Assembly (NCBI GenBank): GCA_011503125.2
Contig: WWBZ02000013.1
Span: 434,001-498,000 of the forward strand
Origin: Botryosphaeria dothidea
Lineage: Eukaryota; Ascomycota; Dothideomycetes; Botryosphaeriales; Botryosphaeriaceae
Length of the DNA stretch: 64,000 bases
Direction: 5' to 3'
In this document: in pieces, positions 1 through 11,642 of the stretch
Numbering within the stretch: the stretch's first letter is position 1
Layout of the letters: every line of letters begins with the position of its first letter
Notes under the pieces: model-generated
Told to the model about the DNA's origin: nothing
What the model saw: only the letters and a program-made list of their open reading frames with translations
Database searches by the model: none
Program-made: the position numbers and the translations under genes

Positions 1-2
1 CA

Positions 3-284
3 GGCTACGCATGCGGTCCATTGCTCCAATCGGCGGCGAACGTGATCATCATGGTTTATTATCCAGAGGACGATACGGCAAGGTCCATGTCCAGTTTATG
101 GACTGGCATTATGTTTTTAAGCGTGCTGCTGTATGCGGGATGGCTTCGCTACCAGAATCGGAAACGGAAGAGGGCGATTGCGGAGTTGGGGCTCTCGGAC
201 AAAGATTCGGTTCGCTTGGAGCGCGTTGGGATGGAGGCTGGGATGACTGATGTTGAGAATATCCATTTTCGGTATCAGGACTGA
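3..284 (+). CDS. MFS transporter, C-terminal end (partial)
   Basis: The open frame runs in from the left edge and stops at 284, so only about 93 residues are visible. A hydrophobic segment around 110-165 (SLWTGIMFLSVLLYAGWL) is followed by a basic cytosolic tail (RYQNRKRKR). This is what the twelfth helix and tail of Dal5/allantoate-permease-type MFS carriers look like. The protein would be a plasma-membrane symporter for a small organic anion; the substrate cannot be read from this piece. The gene points toward the Zn2Cys6 regulator next door, so it may be the transporter of the region 1 group. The family call rests on pattern recognition of a short tail. Confidence 0.6.
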   Translation, partial: GYACGPLLQSAANVIIMVYYPEDDTARSMSSLWTGIMFLSVLLYAGWLRYQNRKRKRAIAELGLSDKDSVRLERVGMEAGMTDVENIHFRYQD

Positions 285-714
285 GGGTCAGGTAAAGGGT
301 TACATGCAATCAGCCATGAGGGGAATTGCGATGAGAGTTCTATAGAATTGAGGAAACCGCTCTATGAGAGCCGAAGCGCTCGCATTGCCGTTACGAAGTT
401 CTTAGTTCAGGCGTACAAGAGGCTGACCGGTGTGTTGTGCGCCACGACTCGGGTTGTGGAGTTTCAGGGTTCGGACTTTTCGTCGATTCGCACGACGCTA
501 AGAACCCCATAAGCCGATCCGGGGAAGCAACAGCACGAATCGGGTGCCACCCTGGCAGTTATGGCGTCCAAGCTTAACTCGCATACCCGTATGCTTCCCG
601 AATCTATGCGGGGTAACTGATGTCAGGTGCATTGCCCCCGAGCCCCATTGTCTCTTCGTTCTCTCCCATTTCTCCCTCTCTCGTTCGCAAATCAAACGAC
701 TCGGACTACACAAC
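285..714. other. Intergenic region, regulator promoter
   Basis: These 430 bases separate the transporter stop from the ATG of the Zn2Cys6 regulator. Open frames here are short and have no recognisable protein features. A pyrimidine-rich stretch (tctctcgttc) lies about 30-50 bases before the ATG, as is common before fungal start codons. No copy of the TCCGCGGAA core was found here. Confidence 0.5.
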
Positions 715-2951
715 ATGCCCCGTGAGAAACGACCAGCATCAGATGGCCAGGAAGAGGGGAAGCGCCAGGTCAGGAAACGAGAGAGATATACACGCGTAGC
801 TTGGTGAGAGTTTGTTGTTGCCCATCCCCGACGGCCACGTGTTGATGATTCGCAGCGAGACGTGCAAGGCGCGGAAAGTCAAATGCAGCGGAACCCGACC
901 TTGTGGCCGCTGTGCGGAACTGACGGTTGAGTGCAAGTACCATGAGCATTTTCCTGCGGAGTCCATGTAAGATTCCCGTCCTGCGTTTTGTCTTCCTTGC
1001 CGTTTCGGAAGCGGGAACGCGGTTGCTGACTCGGAGTTGGCAGTGTGGACTTGAGGGCAGGCCGGGGTGGCGAGGTCTCGCAAAAGAACTTGGGACAGCT
1101 GCTCTCCACCATGAAGGAGCTCTGCGAAGAGATCGAGCTGAAGACGAACCGCAGGAAGGCCACTAGTCCTCCTTCCGGCTTCCTGCTGCAGCGCCGCGGC
1201 TCCACCAACAACGACGACGCCTTGTTCATGAACACGCCCGTCTGCCCGACGAATTTCGTGCGCTCGTTGAACCTGGCCCAGAAAGTCCTCCAGGAAAACG
1301 GCATCATTTCAACTGCCAGCACCGTTCGCGCCGCTGGACAACAGCTGCCCCATGCACACGAGACCCAGCCCGCGGAACGCGCCAAAGTCACTCTCGAGGC
1401 TGCCCGTCCGCTGCTGGAGCTTGGCCACGACCGTGTCATGCAGTATTTCACGACGTTTGAGCACGAAATCTACCCCGCGTACCCATGCATTGACCTAGAG
1501 TATGCAAGGGAAAAGACGGGCGCCCTGTTCACCAAGCCATCGCCTACCTCGGACGAGACGGTGCAGGACAGGGACGTGGAGCTGATTGATGTCGAGCTGT
1601 CGAAGGCGGTCATGGCGATTGCGATGCTGGTTTCGGACAAGTGCGCAAGGCCGCTGAGCTCTGACCTGGAGAGCCATCTGATCTGGAACGTCGATAATAA
1701 TATCAAGCAGGAGACTGCCCAGCCTGAGGATGTCATCATGTCGACACTGCTTGTAAGCTGACCCGCGAGACATGGAGATGCAGTTCTGATGATATCGATC
1801 CAGGGAATATACTTCGTCCTCAAGGACGAGGCAGTCAAAGCGTGGCGCATCGTCGGCTTTGCTGCGAAGACGTGTCTGGAGGTGGGCATGCACAAGGCAT
1901 GGTCGCATAGCGCCTCTGATGAGAGCCTGGCAAATGCAAAGACCCTCAAGACCTTGTTTTGCTGCGTTTATGACCTGGACAAAAGATGCAGTTTCTTTAC
2001 CGGCCTCCCATGGACCCTAGACGACAGAGACATAGACGAGAGTGTCCTGGAATTGGTGAGTATCCGCGTGTACATCAGTGTCAAGATTTCGCTAACCAAA
2101 CCTTGAAGAATGGCCGACATCCGTTCTTATCTGCGATGAATGACTTGACTCGAGTTCACGTCGAACTGGCCGGACTTAGCAAAGCTTCTCCGCCTGTGGA
2201 GTCTGACAGCAAGGAGAAGACTGAGAGGCTGGAGTTCCTGGATTTTCGGGTTCAAAAACTGGCCGAAAGCTTTCCCAAAGACGAAATACCCCCTCCTGCT
2301 TCATCGGGTCCGGATTTGGCCACCAGCAAAGAGGTCCTCGAAGGCATCTACCAGCTCCGTGCAAATCAGATCAGGATGTTTCCTCATATCCGTTCCCTGA
2401 GTTCAGCAGCCGCACTAAACCAACGCCCGCAGTCAGCACAGATGCTCGTCTCGTTGGCAATTTCTTCCGTTGATCTGCATGAAAAAATATTCACAGCATC
2501 AGGAGCTCGCGGAGTAAGCCACTTATGGCGGTCACTCATGGATCTACTCTTGATGGGGTCCGTATCGTGCATGTTCCTAGCCGCCTCCTACAAGCCAGCG
2601 GAGTACGGGCCTGCTTGCCACGAAGCGTTTCACCGCGGAATCGACATGCTACAGCAGTCCCCACACCAGTCCAAGACAGTCAGACAGCGCATGTGGTGCT
2701 CCTTGGACGACCTGCGGAGGATCGGCGAGAGCATCCAACTCCACTCACCAGACAGGACACCACCCGCCTTCTGCAGCACATCCGGGAGCTCCGCATCCGC
2801 GCAACTGCTCGGCCTCCACGACAGACACGCGGACGACGACATCTTCGCCAGCTACGAGACCCTCAACCACGACTTCCTCACGGACTTTGGCAGCCTGGAC
2901 CCGAACTGGCACGGTCAACTGGAAGAGCTTGGGTTCAATATACACCAATAA
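715..2951 (+). CDS. Zn2Cys6 fungal transcription factor
   Basis: Five exons are proposed: 715-803, 856-966, 1044-1752, 1804-2055 and 2109-2951. All junctions are GT...AG and keep phase. The first intron splits the codon of the first zinc-binding cysteine; the spliced protein then reads A-C-E-T-C-K-A-R-K-V-K-C, followed by CGRC and VEC, a complete six-cysteine binuclear cluster at about residues 30-60. The middle carries the Fungal_trans regulatory domain; AWRIVGFAAKTCLEVGMHKA is its typical helix. Such proteins bind CGG/CCG half-sites as dimers in the nucleus. The gene is flanked by a transporter and enzymes, so it is a candidate regulator of this group, perhaps acting on the TCCGCGGAA sites. 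The start is the only ATG giving an open frame into the cluster. Function is inferred from domains; the target is a hypothesis. Confidence 0.88.
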
Positions 2952-3022
2952 ACAACAACCTTCTTGATTCTGATCACAACGCACATCGCACACGCAAACT
3001 AAATCTACGCACCCAGATCCAC

Positions 3023-4054
3023 TCAAACATGCGCCTTCAAGAACTCCAACCCCCTCTCCACAGCCCCCCACTCCTCATCCCCCGGCCCCGCCCTCGCATC
3101 GAACCCATGCGCCGCGCCCTCCACCACCACCAGCTCCGTCTCGACGCCCGCAGCCCTCAGCGCCTCGTGCGCCCGCACCGAGAACCTGCAATCGACCAGC
3201 GCGTCCGCGGCCCCGTGCACGAAGCACGTCGGCGGGAAGGCCGCGCGCCCGAACGCGCCCGCCGGATCGACCCGCTCGTAGTCCCCGTCCGCGACGACCG
3301 TGGCGAGCAGCGTGCCCGCCCGGAGCTGGCTGAGCATCCAGGCGACGCGGTAGTTGGACAGGTCCGGGCCGGACGGGCCCACGGGGGACGGGCCCGCGCT
3401 GGGAGGGGGGATGTCGGCGAAGATCTTGTGCGTGAAGGCCGGGTCGAGGGGCGGGCCGTTGGATGGCGTCGCGGGGGGCGTGGAGTAGGCGGGGTCGCGC
3501 AAATACTTCATGCCGAAGAGGTCGAGGATGGCGAGGGGCGGGGGGGGGGGGGGGGGCAGGGTGGCCTGCGGCGGTTAGTCGTGGCTGGTGGGACGGGGGC
3601 TGCGGTGCGCACCGTGAGGAGGGCCAGCGTGGCGCCGCAGGAGTGCCCGAAGGTGACGATGCGGGTGCCATCGACCTCGATGCCGGCATCTGCCTTCAGC
3701 TTGTCTGGCAAGATCGTGCGGGCCCAGTTGTAGGCGTCGAAGGCGTCTTGCACGGGGCCGTCGTAGACGGTGGTGGTGGGGCAGAGGCGGTAGTTGGCGG
3801 AGACGACGACGAAGCCCAGCTCGAGGAGCTTCTTGACGTGCGGTTCGCCGAGGAGGGCTTTGGAGCCGACGACGAAGTTGCCGCCGTGGTAGTGGAGAGC
3901 TGCCGCAAGGAGGAGATTGTCAGAGGGATCGTGCAAGATTACGGATGAACCAACCTATAGGTGACTTGGACTTGGCGCTGTCTTTCGTGTAGTATACATC
4001 CGCGGCTATCGAGGTGTTGCTGATTTCTTTGAACGTGTATTCTTTCTTCTCCAT
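3023..4054 (-). CDS. Alpha/beta hydrolase (HSL/arylacetamide-deacetylase type)
   Basis: Three exons on the minus strand: 4054-3955, 3899-3613 and 3565-3023; phases match at both junctions. The protein has the HGG oxyanion motif (LHYHGGNF, about residue 35), the nucleophile elbow GHSCG, a C-terminal acid region (FVHGAADALVD) and the catalytic histidine in GAAHGFD. This is the order of the hormone-sensitive-lipase family, and no signal peptide is visible, so a cytosolic esterase or deacetylase acting on small acyl or acetyl esters is likely. The third exon opens with a proline run encoded by 17 consecutive C on the coding strand (3540-3556); the frame is intact only with this exact length. It faces away from the oxygenase gene across a shared 473-base promoter. 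Substrate unknown. Confidence 0.85.
3540..3556. repeat. 17-base G homopolymer inside hydrolase exon 3
   Basis: Seventeen G in a row on the plus strand lie inside coding sequence and encode five of the prolines in the hydrolase. A change of one base would shift the frame and remove the acid and histidine of the catalytic triad. Runs of this length are prone to both replication slippage and sequencing error, so the length should be treated with care. Confidence 0.9.
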
Positions 4055-4188
4055 GATTGCGGATTTCGGATAAGCTGGTGTCTAAACGAGGTTACAAGGG
4101 GAACCAATGCCATCACAAACAGCGGTTTGATTCGGTGGTATTTAGACGAAAATAGCTTCACCGGATGTTCCGTTGCAATATGGAAGCG

Positions 4189-4344
4189 TTCCGCGGAAAG
4201 AAGACACTTGCCCCCCTTGGTCCGGGCCCACTCGGCCTTTCCAGCTTAAGCTTAACCCTTGTACTACCTGCAAGTGCGCGGTTGTGGAGGTGGCGTTGCG
4301 GGGTGAATATGCGAGGAAAGCTTCCGGATGATGATTCCGCGGAA
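4189..4344. promoter_or_regulatory. Two perfect TTCCGCGGAA palindromes in a divergent promoter
   Basis: The ten-base palindrome TTCCGCGGAA occurs at 4189-4198 and again at 4335-4344. Both copies lie in the 473-base gap between the divergently transcribed hydrolase and oxygenase genes. It contains CCG and CGG triplets in the everted arrangement used by dimeric Zn2Cys6 regulators. Near copies occur before the FAD monooxygenase (9706-9715) and the S15 hydrolase (11643-11652). The sequence is seen directly; its role as an operator is inference. Confidence 0.55.
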
Positions 4345-4527
4345 GTAAGCTTCGTAATGCTCTGCCGATTCGGGAAATATGGTGAATGTTCTCAAGATTG
4401 GATGTCTCAGTGGTAGGATAAAATATGCATCAAAGGTTATTTGTGAACCATCTCAATTCTACACTTATCAATTCATCGCTTGGTCTGCAATCTCAAACAA
4501 GAAAACCAGCAGTCATTCACATCAAAC

Positions 4528-6404
4528 ATGGAGGTTCTTGCACGTCTGAATGGCGTCAGGTCTAATGGCCAGGTAGGATCTAATGGACACACCAACGGTC
4601 ACACCAAAGGCCACTCCGCAAAGTCTACCTGGCCTTCCACACCTACTTCATTCCGTCCAGAAGATGTCGGACCGGCACTTTCAGACTTCCAGAGGCCTGT
4701 TCGCGTTGAAGGAGATATTTACAACCTTGAGGTTGAGGGGGAGATCCCTAAGGAAATCGCCGGTACCTTCTACCGGATCATGCCAGACCCGGCATTTCCA
4801 CCGTACCTCAAAGATGATATTGTAAGTTCAGCCTGCCAAAAGAGAAGAAGAAACTTGCTCACGATCAGTCATAGTGGATCAATGGAGACGGTGTGGTGTC
4901 TGCGTTCCGTGTCAAAGACGGGCATGTCGACTTCAAACAACGCTACGTTGAGACAGAAAAGTTGAAGGCAGAGAAGTCAGCAAGGAGAGCCCTTGCAGGT
5001 AAGATTAGCCACGCAATTTGCGTCTTGCTTTCTCAAAAGCGCTGACATGATATTAGGCAAATACCGTCAGCCGTTCACTGATCTTGTTGATTTCCCGATC
5101 CACCGAACCGTGGCCAACACAACAATTTTCCCATATCGTGATAAGCTCCTTGCACTCAAGGAAGACGGTCCTCCCTACGCCATGGACCCGAAGACACTCC
5201 AGACCCACGGCGTCTATGACTTCGAAGGTCAGTGGGAGAGCGAAACTTTCACCGCCCATCCCAAGTACGACGTCAAGACAAGGGAGCTGCTTTGCTTTGG
5301 CTACGAAGCCACGGGCGTGGCTAGCAAGGAAAATTTCTATGGCGTCTTTGACCAGCACGGGAAGCTGATTGAGAAGGTTTGGTTCACGGCGCCGGTCTGT
5401 GGATTTCAGCATGAAATGGCTGCAACTGAGAACTGGGTAAGGGCAAGAACACACTCCCGGCCACCTCATGCTTACCACCTGTCAGGTCATTTTCCCCATT
5501 ATTCCCATGCATGGTGATCTTGAACGCATGAAGCAAGGTGGCAACCACTGGCAATGGCACCCTGAACGGCCCTACTACATCGGTGTGCTTCCGAGACGCG
5601 GAGCAAAATCAACTGATATCAAGGTAAACCCACCCACCGCACAGAACTCATCACCTCGATACTGACAACGGACACAGTGGTTCTATGGCGACAACGCATA
5701 CATCGCTCACGTCGCCAACGCATGGGAAGAAGACGGCAAGATCCACTTGCACATGAGCCACGCCGAAGGAAACGTTTTCGGCTTCTTCCCGGACAAGGAC
5801 GGCAACTCGCCGCCGCTGGGCACCAACGCACAGCGGCTGGCCAAGTGGGTCATCGACCCGCACTCGGACGAGCTGCACCTCCAGCCGCCCGAGATCTTCA
5901 TCCACGAGGACAACGAGTTCTACCGCGTCGACGACCGTCACATGTGCCACAAGACGAAGAACGTCTTCGGCTGCCTATTCGACCCCGCACCGGGCAAGAC
6001 CGACTGGGTACTGGTGTCGCAGAGTATGGGAGGTGCGTGTTCCATACTACCCCTCCTTCAAACACTTCGGGTACTGACTTTTGACAGGCGGCTTCCCTCC
6101 CTTCAACTCCCTGTACAAGATCGACCTGAGCACGAAGAAGGTCAGCAAGTACTGGAACGGCGACTACCGCTTCTACCAGGAGCCCGTCTTCATCCCGCGC
6201 GCGCCCGACGCGCCGGAGGGCGATGGGTATTTGATCGGCCTAACGATGAATTACCGCGACATGATCAGCGAGCTCGTCATCCTGGATACCAACGACTTTT
6301 CCAAGCACCTGGCACTGTGCCCGCTGCCGATTAAGCTTCGGATGGGTATTCACGGGAATTGGGTGGATGATGCGGATGTTGAGGGTTATCCTGTTCCACA
6401 CTGA
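4528..6404 (+). CDS. Carotenoid-cleavage / lignostilbene-type dioxygenase (RPE65 family)
   Basis: Six exons: 4528-4821, 4875-4998, 5057-5436, 5486-5623, 5678-6032 and 6088-6404, all in phase. The start at 4528 follows a CAAAC context; an upstream TTG is not used. Conserved pieces of the family appear in order: [14 protein letters not shown], the WINGDG segment that opens exon 2, [20 protein letters not shown], the IHEDNEFYR segment, and the C-terminal HGNW that supplies the last iron ligand. These supply the four histidines expected for non-heme Fe(II). The enzyme splits a double bond with O2 in an apocarotenoid or stilbene. No transmembrane segment or signal peptide is visible. In fungi such proteins include both carotenoid and lignostilbene/resveratrol cleavers; the substrate cannot be decided here. 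It shares a promoter with the hydrolase. Confidence 0.9.
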
Positions 6405-7463
6405 GATTCAATCCATGTGGCTTGTTCTCGTTGCTTCTTTTCGGGTCGCTTCTCAAGCTGAAGATGGTTGAAGGCGACTTGTCAGTATCCGGGCATGTTC
6501 TGCAGTACTTGCTGGTAACTAGCGTATTCATCGGGTCGTCGCTCACTCTCCGTATTCGAATTACTATATCGCTTGTTGGCACTGATTGCAACTGTGTCGT
6601 TATCTGTTAATTCTTCTGCGAAATGAGCCGTATGGGCAGCTACGGGCCGGAATTTTACACCTCGGAGCAAGTTTCAGAATAAATTACCCCCTTGCTGGAC
6701 CTAACACCCTGGCGAGAAAATCTGTGAATTGATTTTGGCTTGCGAGTTTGCATCTTTTAGGCTTTTATCGCACCTTGCACTCTATCAGCTGCTGCTGGAC
6801 TTGCTATTCGTGGAAGGAGACCACGAGCTCACACAGGAAACAGGGAGCATTTCAATGGCACGTATGCCACGACATTTGCCTCCCCACGCTCGCATTCACA
6901 GCGATCTGTACTTTCCAGTTGATGCCGCTGATTGACCCAGCAGTGTCATATTCGCCTCCCAGGACGACAAGTAGTCGGTATGATCTAGGAAACCCACTGT
7001 AACTCATGCATGTCTCTGCATGTGTTAACCTCTTATCACAGATCAGGATGCGCGACTTCCCGGGTCAGCTTCAATCTATGATGTGAATCCGAGTGGATCG
7101 ATGGCATCCGACTGGAAATTTTCCTTATTGCCTCCGTGACACATAATCAAACAGGCTCGATTAGCCTTTCGTCGTACTCGCATTTTCGAATGCGGGGTTG
7201 ATTTTTCTGCCTGTGACAATCACTCCCAAGAGCTATAGGCTTCAGCTGAGCTTATTTGACTTCCCGTTCCTGCGTCAACCGAAAATCCACCGCGCTGAGC
7301 AGGATGGGCTCGTATTCGGGACTTGAACAGCTCTATGTTCCGGGCCTTGTAATGCGAGATTGCGGGTTGATATAAACTGCCGTTTGACGGCTCAATTTTT
7401 GCGAGCGCCATGTAAAGACTCATCCAAGTGTTTACTTATATCGATTTCTATTTCATTAAAACC
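6405..7463. other. Intergenic region
   Basis: About 1.06 kb separate the oxygenase from the P450. Open frames are short and have no family features. A TATA-like gatataaac lies at about 7370, roughly 95 bases before the P450 ATG. No TCCGCGGAA core was found here. Confidence 0.5.
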
Positions 7464-9305
7464 ATGTCTGAGACTATCCTGAGGTACACGGATACCTCTG
7501 TGCGCTACCACCTCCTTGTGCCAGCATTCATTGCGTTCTCCGTCTGGCTACTTCGCCAATTATTCTCCCAGATACTCTATCGCTTCAGACTCGCGAAGTT
7601 TCCCCTGGTACATCCACAATGCGAAAGAGAGGGAGAAGCTTCCTCTAGTCTGCTCCATGATGGACTGAGAAAAGTGAGAATTGCTGCCCACTAAAAGCTT
7701 TTCGACATGAATTAACACGATTGTCTACGCAGAGCAAACGGGGTCCCTTCCGAATACTCTCAAATTCTCTTGAGTGGATCATCGTTCCTCCAGAATACAT
7801 TGAAGAAGTGAAGAATCGCGACGAGCTTAATTTTCACGGCTCAGCAGCCAAGGTATACAGTTCATGGCTTTGGGGCACAGAATCGAATTAAATTTTACTA
7901 GATGTTCTTCAGTAATTACCCAGGATTCGAGGCATTTGCAACGACGAAACAGCAGCGTGTCTTTGAGTATGCTGTCCGGAATCATCTTGCGCAAGCGTTG
8001 GGTGAGTGCTGACTCTGAAAAATGTCTTCTGAAATCCAGCCTGACGATATATGCAGCGCTTACCATCGCGCCCATGGCAGAGGAAACGCCACACTCGATA
8101 AGACTGGTCTTTGGAGATGCGCCTGGTAGGTCCAGATGTCGCTTCGTTTTTTCATACCTTTTTGTTTTTGGAATGCAAAACATCTCTGAAACCATACCTG
8201 AACAGATTGGAAGGAACTCGTCTTCAGGGACTCGATTGTCCAATGTATAGCTCGAGTGAACAATCTTGTTTTCCTCGGCAAAGAATTGATGGAGAACGAC
8301 GAGTGGATTCGCATCGCCGTCTCATATAGCACCGATGCCTTCGTTGCGGCCAAGAAACTCGCAACGGTCCCCGCCCTTCTTCGGCCTATCATGCACTGGT
8401 TCCTTCCCGAGTGCCAGAAGATCCGCCACCAGATTCGGAGATGCCGTGAGCTCATCGCACCCGAGGTGGAGCGGCGGCTCCGCGACATCGAGAACAATGG
8501 CGGAAAGCCGCGGAAGAGGGTGCTCGACTCGGTGGATTGGTTCAGTGCGGCGTGCAGAGGACAGTCGCTCGATTATCCCTGCGCGGAGTTGGAGCTGAAT
8601 CTGGCCTCGATCCACACACAACGAATACGCTCTGCTTTGCCTTCTCCGATCTCCTGGACCATCCCGAGTACCTCAAGCCTCTGCGAGAAGAGCTTGTCAA
8701 CGTCTACAATGACGTTGGAGAGTGGAACAAGGCGACCCTTGCAAACCTCCGTCTCATGGACAGCTTCATCAAAGAGAGTCAGCGTTATCACCCGATGCGA
8801 GAGTGTAGGTCGACTATGTACATCCACCAGAAAGCCTTGCTAACCTCTGATTCCGTGATGAGTTAACATGACCCGTGTCTGCTTGAAGAACGTCACTCTC
8901 AGCGACGGGCACGTCCTCCCCGAAGGCGCGCTGGTTGGATTCGGGCCTGTTCTGCAGAGCGACCCATCAGTCTGGCCCAACGCGGACATGTTCGACGGCT
9001 ACCGTTTTCTCAAACTCCGCCAGCAACCTGGGGACGAGAATCGGTGGCAGCTCGCCTCAACCGCCCCCGAAATCACCAGCTTCGGATACGGGACGCACGC
9101 CTGTCCAGGCCGCTTCTTCGCGGCGAACGAGATGAAGTTGTTGATGGCTCACCTGATCTTGCACTACGACTGGAAGTTACCGGAAGGAACTGCCAAAGTG
9201 CGGCATCTCCACAACGGGCTGGATCATAGACCAAACCCAATGCAAAAGGTGATGCTCAGGAACAGGACTCCTGAGATTGATTTCGTCGGAAGAAGCGCTA
9301 TTTAG
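7464..9305 (+). pseudogene. Cytochrome P450 with a one-base frameshift
   Basis: Six exons: 7464-7673, 7733-7852, 7902-8001, 8057-8125, 8206-8804 and 8863-9305. The N-terminus has a membrane anchor (about residues 16-35). The C-terminus has the heme loop FGYGTHACPGRFFA with the cysteine ligand, and FIKESQRYHP is the K-helix ExxR region. In exon 5, near 8611-8622, the frame of ...LNLASIHT must move by one base to continue as TNTLCFAFSDLLDH, at a CACACACA microrepeat. Exon 5 is 599 nt, while the same exon of the intact P450 at 41916-43755 is 600 nt, and all five intron phases agree (0,0,1,1,1). One base is therefore missing. As it stands the I-helix onward is lost, unless this is a sequencing error. 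The intact enzyme would be a microsomal fungal monooxygenase of the trichothecene/kaurene-oxidase-like type. The N-terminal third also looks about ten residues short. Confidence 0.85.
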
Positions 9306-9965
9306 CTTTGGGTCGGCCTAACACGCATAGCTACTGAGGGCCATTAGCCAGCTGAGTTTCCAGCTCTTATGACTAGTTTTCCGTTCTGATGATTCTAAAT
9401 TCTCTGGAGCACTGAAAGAAGGCCTCGAAGGTTACTTGAGCATCGGGTGGTCATGCTGAATGAAGCCCGGGATAGTCAATGCGTTTATGAATCCTCATTT
9501 ATCAAAGTGATTTCTGCAATCGTGAGAATATTCTTGGGCCACTTGTGTCTTCTGGGAAATGTCCCAAATCCGTCTGGGGAGAAACGCAAGTTGCATATCT
9601 TTGACGGACATGTTGAGCCTAATCTGAAGAAGATACGCTCCATGACCTTACTAACAAAGTTCCTCGCACATACTATCCGTGGTTCGGGGGTGCCGCCATC
9701 TGATCATCCGCGGAACATCCGGGGAGAATTGGCTGGGGCGACGGCCGGAAAGGTGGGGTGCCCGCCAAAATTTGTAAGATTGCCATGTATGCGTAGTTCT
9801 AGCCTTCAAACTGCTCGGAATCCTTTCAGGCCTTTTCCCTTTTTTTTTTCGCCACAGCAAAATGCGGCGTTCTGGGGCATCAGAGGCACCGATTCTCGGT
9901 ACTAAAGGCCCAAAGCAGCACCTCCAAGCATTGCCCATTTCCCAGGACTAAACAGCCTATCCGCC
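9306..9965. promoter_or_regulatory. Intergenic region with one TCCGCGGAA core
   Basis: This 660-base gap precedes the FAD monooxygenase. It contains ATCCGCGGAA at 9706-9715, one base different from the perfect palindromes at 4189 and 4335, and a run of T at about 9840. Its open frames have no family features. Confidence 0.45.
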
Positions 9966-11376
9966 ATGGAATCCAAATCCATAATCATCATCGGCGGCGG
10001 CCCCGTCGGTCTCTCCGCCTCCATCCTCCTCTCCCTCCGCCACATCCCACACATCCTCTTCGGGCGCCACACCTCCACCTCCATCCACCCCAAGGCCTGC
10101 GACATCAACCAGCGCACCACCGAGATCTTCCGCGTCATGGGCATCGAAGACGAGGCTTACGCGCACGCCGCCCGCTACGCCGTCGTGGCCGACGGCGGCC
10201 GCGCGTTGACGGAGGAACTGGGCATCGGGTGGGTGGGCGAGCGCGGCATCGTCGACATGGTGGCGGCGCACTTCGGGACGGCGGCGCTGCGCAGCCTGCA
10301 CCCGGACCCACGCAACTTCATCACTTGGTTCTCGAGCCCGGCGATGGGGGGCAGCACGCGGACGGGATACCTCTACCAGATCGGGCCGTGGCCGCGCGCA
10401 GGGCGATCCGGAGCGGTTCGATGAGGGGGCGATGGTGGAGCGGCTCAGGAGGACGCTTGGGTTTCCCGGGTTGCCGGTGGAGATACTGGGCTTCAGTCAC
10501 TGGACTGTCAACGCGGTATATGCGGAAAAGTACGGTGCGGAGAAGCGCGTCTTCCTCGTCGGCGACACGGCGCACAGGATTCCGCCGTGGGGCGCGCTGG
10601 GCATGAACACGGGGATTCAGGACGTGCAGAATCTCGTGTGGAAGCTCGAGTTCGCGTTGAGGGACGAGGAGAGGTATGACGAGCCGCTTGATACGTATGA
10701 GGTTGAGCGGCTTGAGGTGGGACGGCGCGTCGGGCAGACAAGCCTCAGGAACATGCGTATGCACAGCGACGTAATGGACAGAGCGCTGGGCGTCAGGGCG
10801 GATGCGTCACCAGAGGAGAATTGGGCGGCGGCGGCTCCGTTCTTTGATCCTGAGCATCCTGAGCACGGTGCCAAGCGGGATGCTGTTGCCCGCGCACAGA
10901 AGATCCTCGATTCGGAGTTCAAGGCACCTGGGCTAGAGATTGGGTGGTTCTACCCGTCTGTCGGCGTTGACGATGAAGGGGGCGAGACACATGGAGGGCA
11001 GAGGCTTCTAGACGGGTCGCTGAACTCGGAGTTCTACTTCCCGTCGACTATCCCGGGGCACCATCTGCCGCATTGCGTGCTGGAGAAGGATGAGAAGAGC
11101 GTGCCTATCCGCGACCTCCTGCCCTTGGATGCTATGGCGTTGTTCGTGGAAGAGCCTCTGCCGCCGCGGTTGGTGGATGGGCGTATGCGCGTCATACTGA
11201 TAGGGCCGAATGGGTACGGCAATCAGAGTGGTGAGTGGCGCCGCCTGTGTGGCATAAGCACGAGTGGAGGCGTGCTCGTCAGACCGGACGGGATTGTGGC
11301 GTGGCGGGGAGAGCTGGCAGGGTTCTCAGCACAGGCGTGGGTGGAGCTGATTGATCGTGTTTTGCACTGCAATTAG
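9966..11376 (+). pseudogene. FAD monooxygenase (PHBH fold) with internal deletion
   Basis: The first frame from 9966 has the Rossmann GxGxxG (IIIIGGGPVGLSASILLSL), the CDINQRTTEIFRVMGI segment and the FITWFSSPAMGG segment typical of phenol-hydroxylase-like flavoproteins. After TGYLYQIGPWP it runs out of frame and stops. The rest is in another frame from about 10387: GDPERFDEGAMVERLRRTLG, then the FAD ribityl motif GDTAHRIPPWGALGMNTG and a C-terminal thioredoxin-like domain ending at 11376. Family members normally have roughly 130-150 residues between these two parts, including the RVEL/GCDG segments. They are absent here, with no DNA left to hold them. I read this as an internal deletion plus frameshift. 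It may also be an assembly collapse. The intact enzyme would hydroxylate an aromatic ring. Confidence 0.8.
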
Positions 11377-11642
11377 AAGAGCGTGTCCTCTGCTTGATGC
11401 GGGAAAATGACATGGTGGATGCTTGCAAAATGCCCGTCTTGCTGCTCCCGTGCCGTCAGAGCTCAAGCGGAAATAGTCCATCACGTGCTCAAGGTAGCTT
11501 TCGGATTTATCGGAGGTAACATGAATCGAGTATTGAGGTTGGAGCGCCATTTTGTCCAGCGGTCCGCTTCCGAAGTGTGGGGGAGCAACGGTTTTTGCGG
11601 GGAAAGGGACTCCGTGATGCGCAGTGACCAGGGTCTCGGAAG

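Noticed and set aside
2525..3733. 402-residue plus-strand open frame
   Set aside because: It overlaps the end of the Zn2Cys6 regulator and runs antisense through the hydrolase; composition is Arg/Gly-rich and lacks any domain.
7610..7673. Possible second frameshift in P450 exon 1 (an NAKEREKL-like reading in another frame)
   Set aside because: The main frame aligns better to the paralogue over the last 16 residues of the exon, so only a short deletion is likely.
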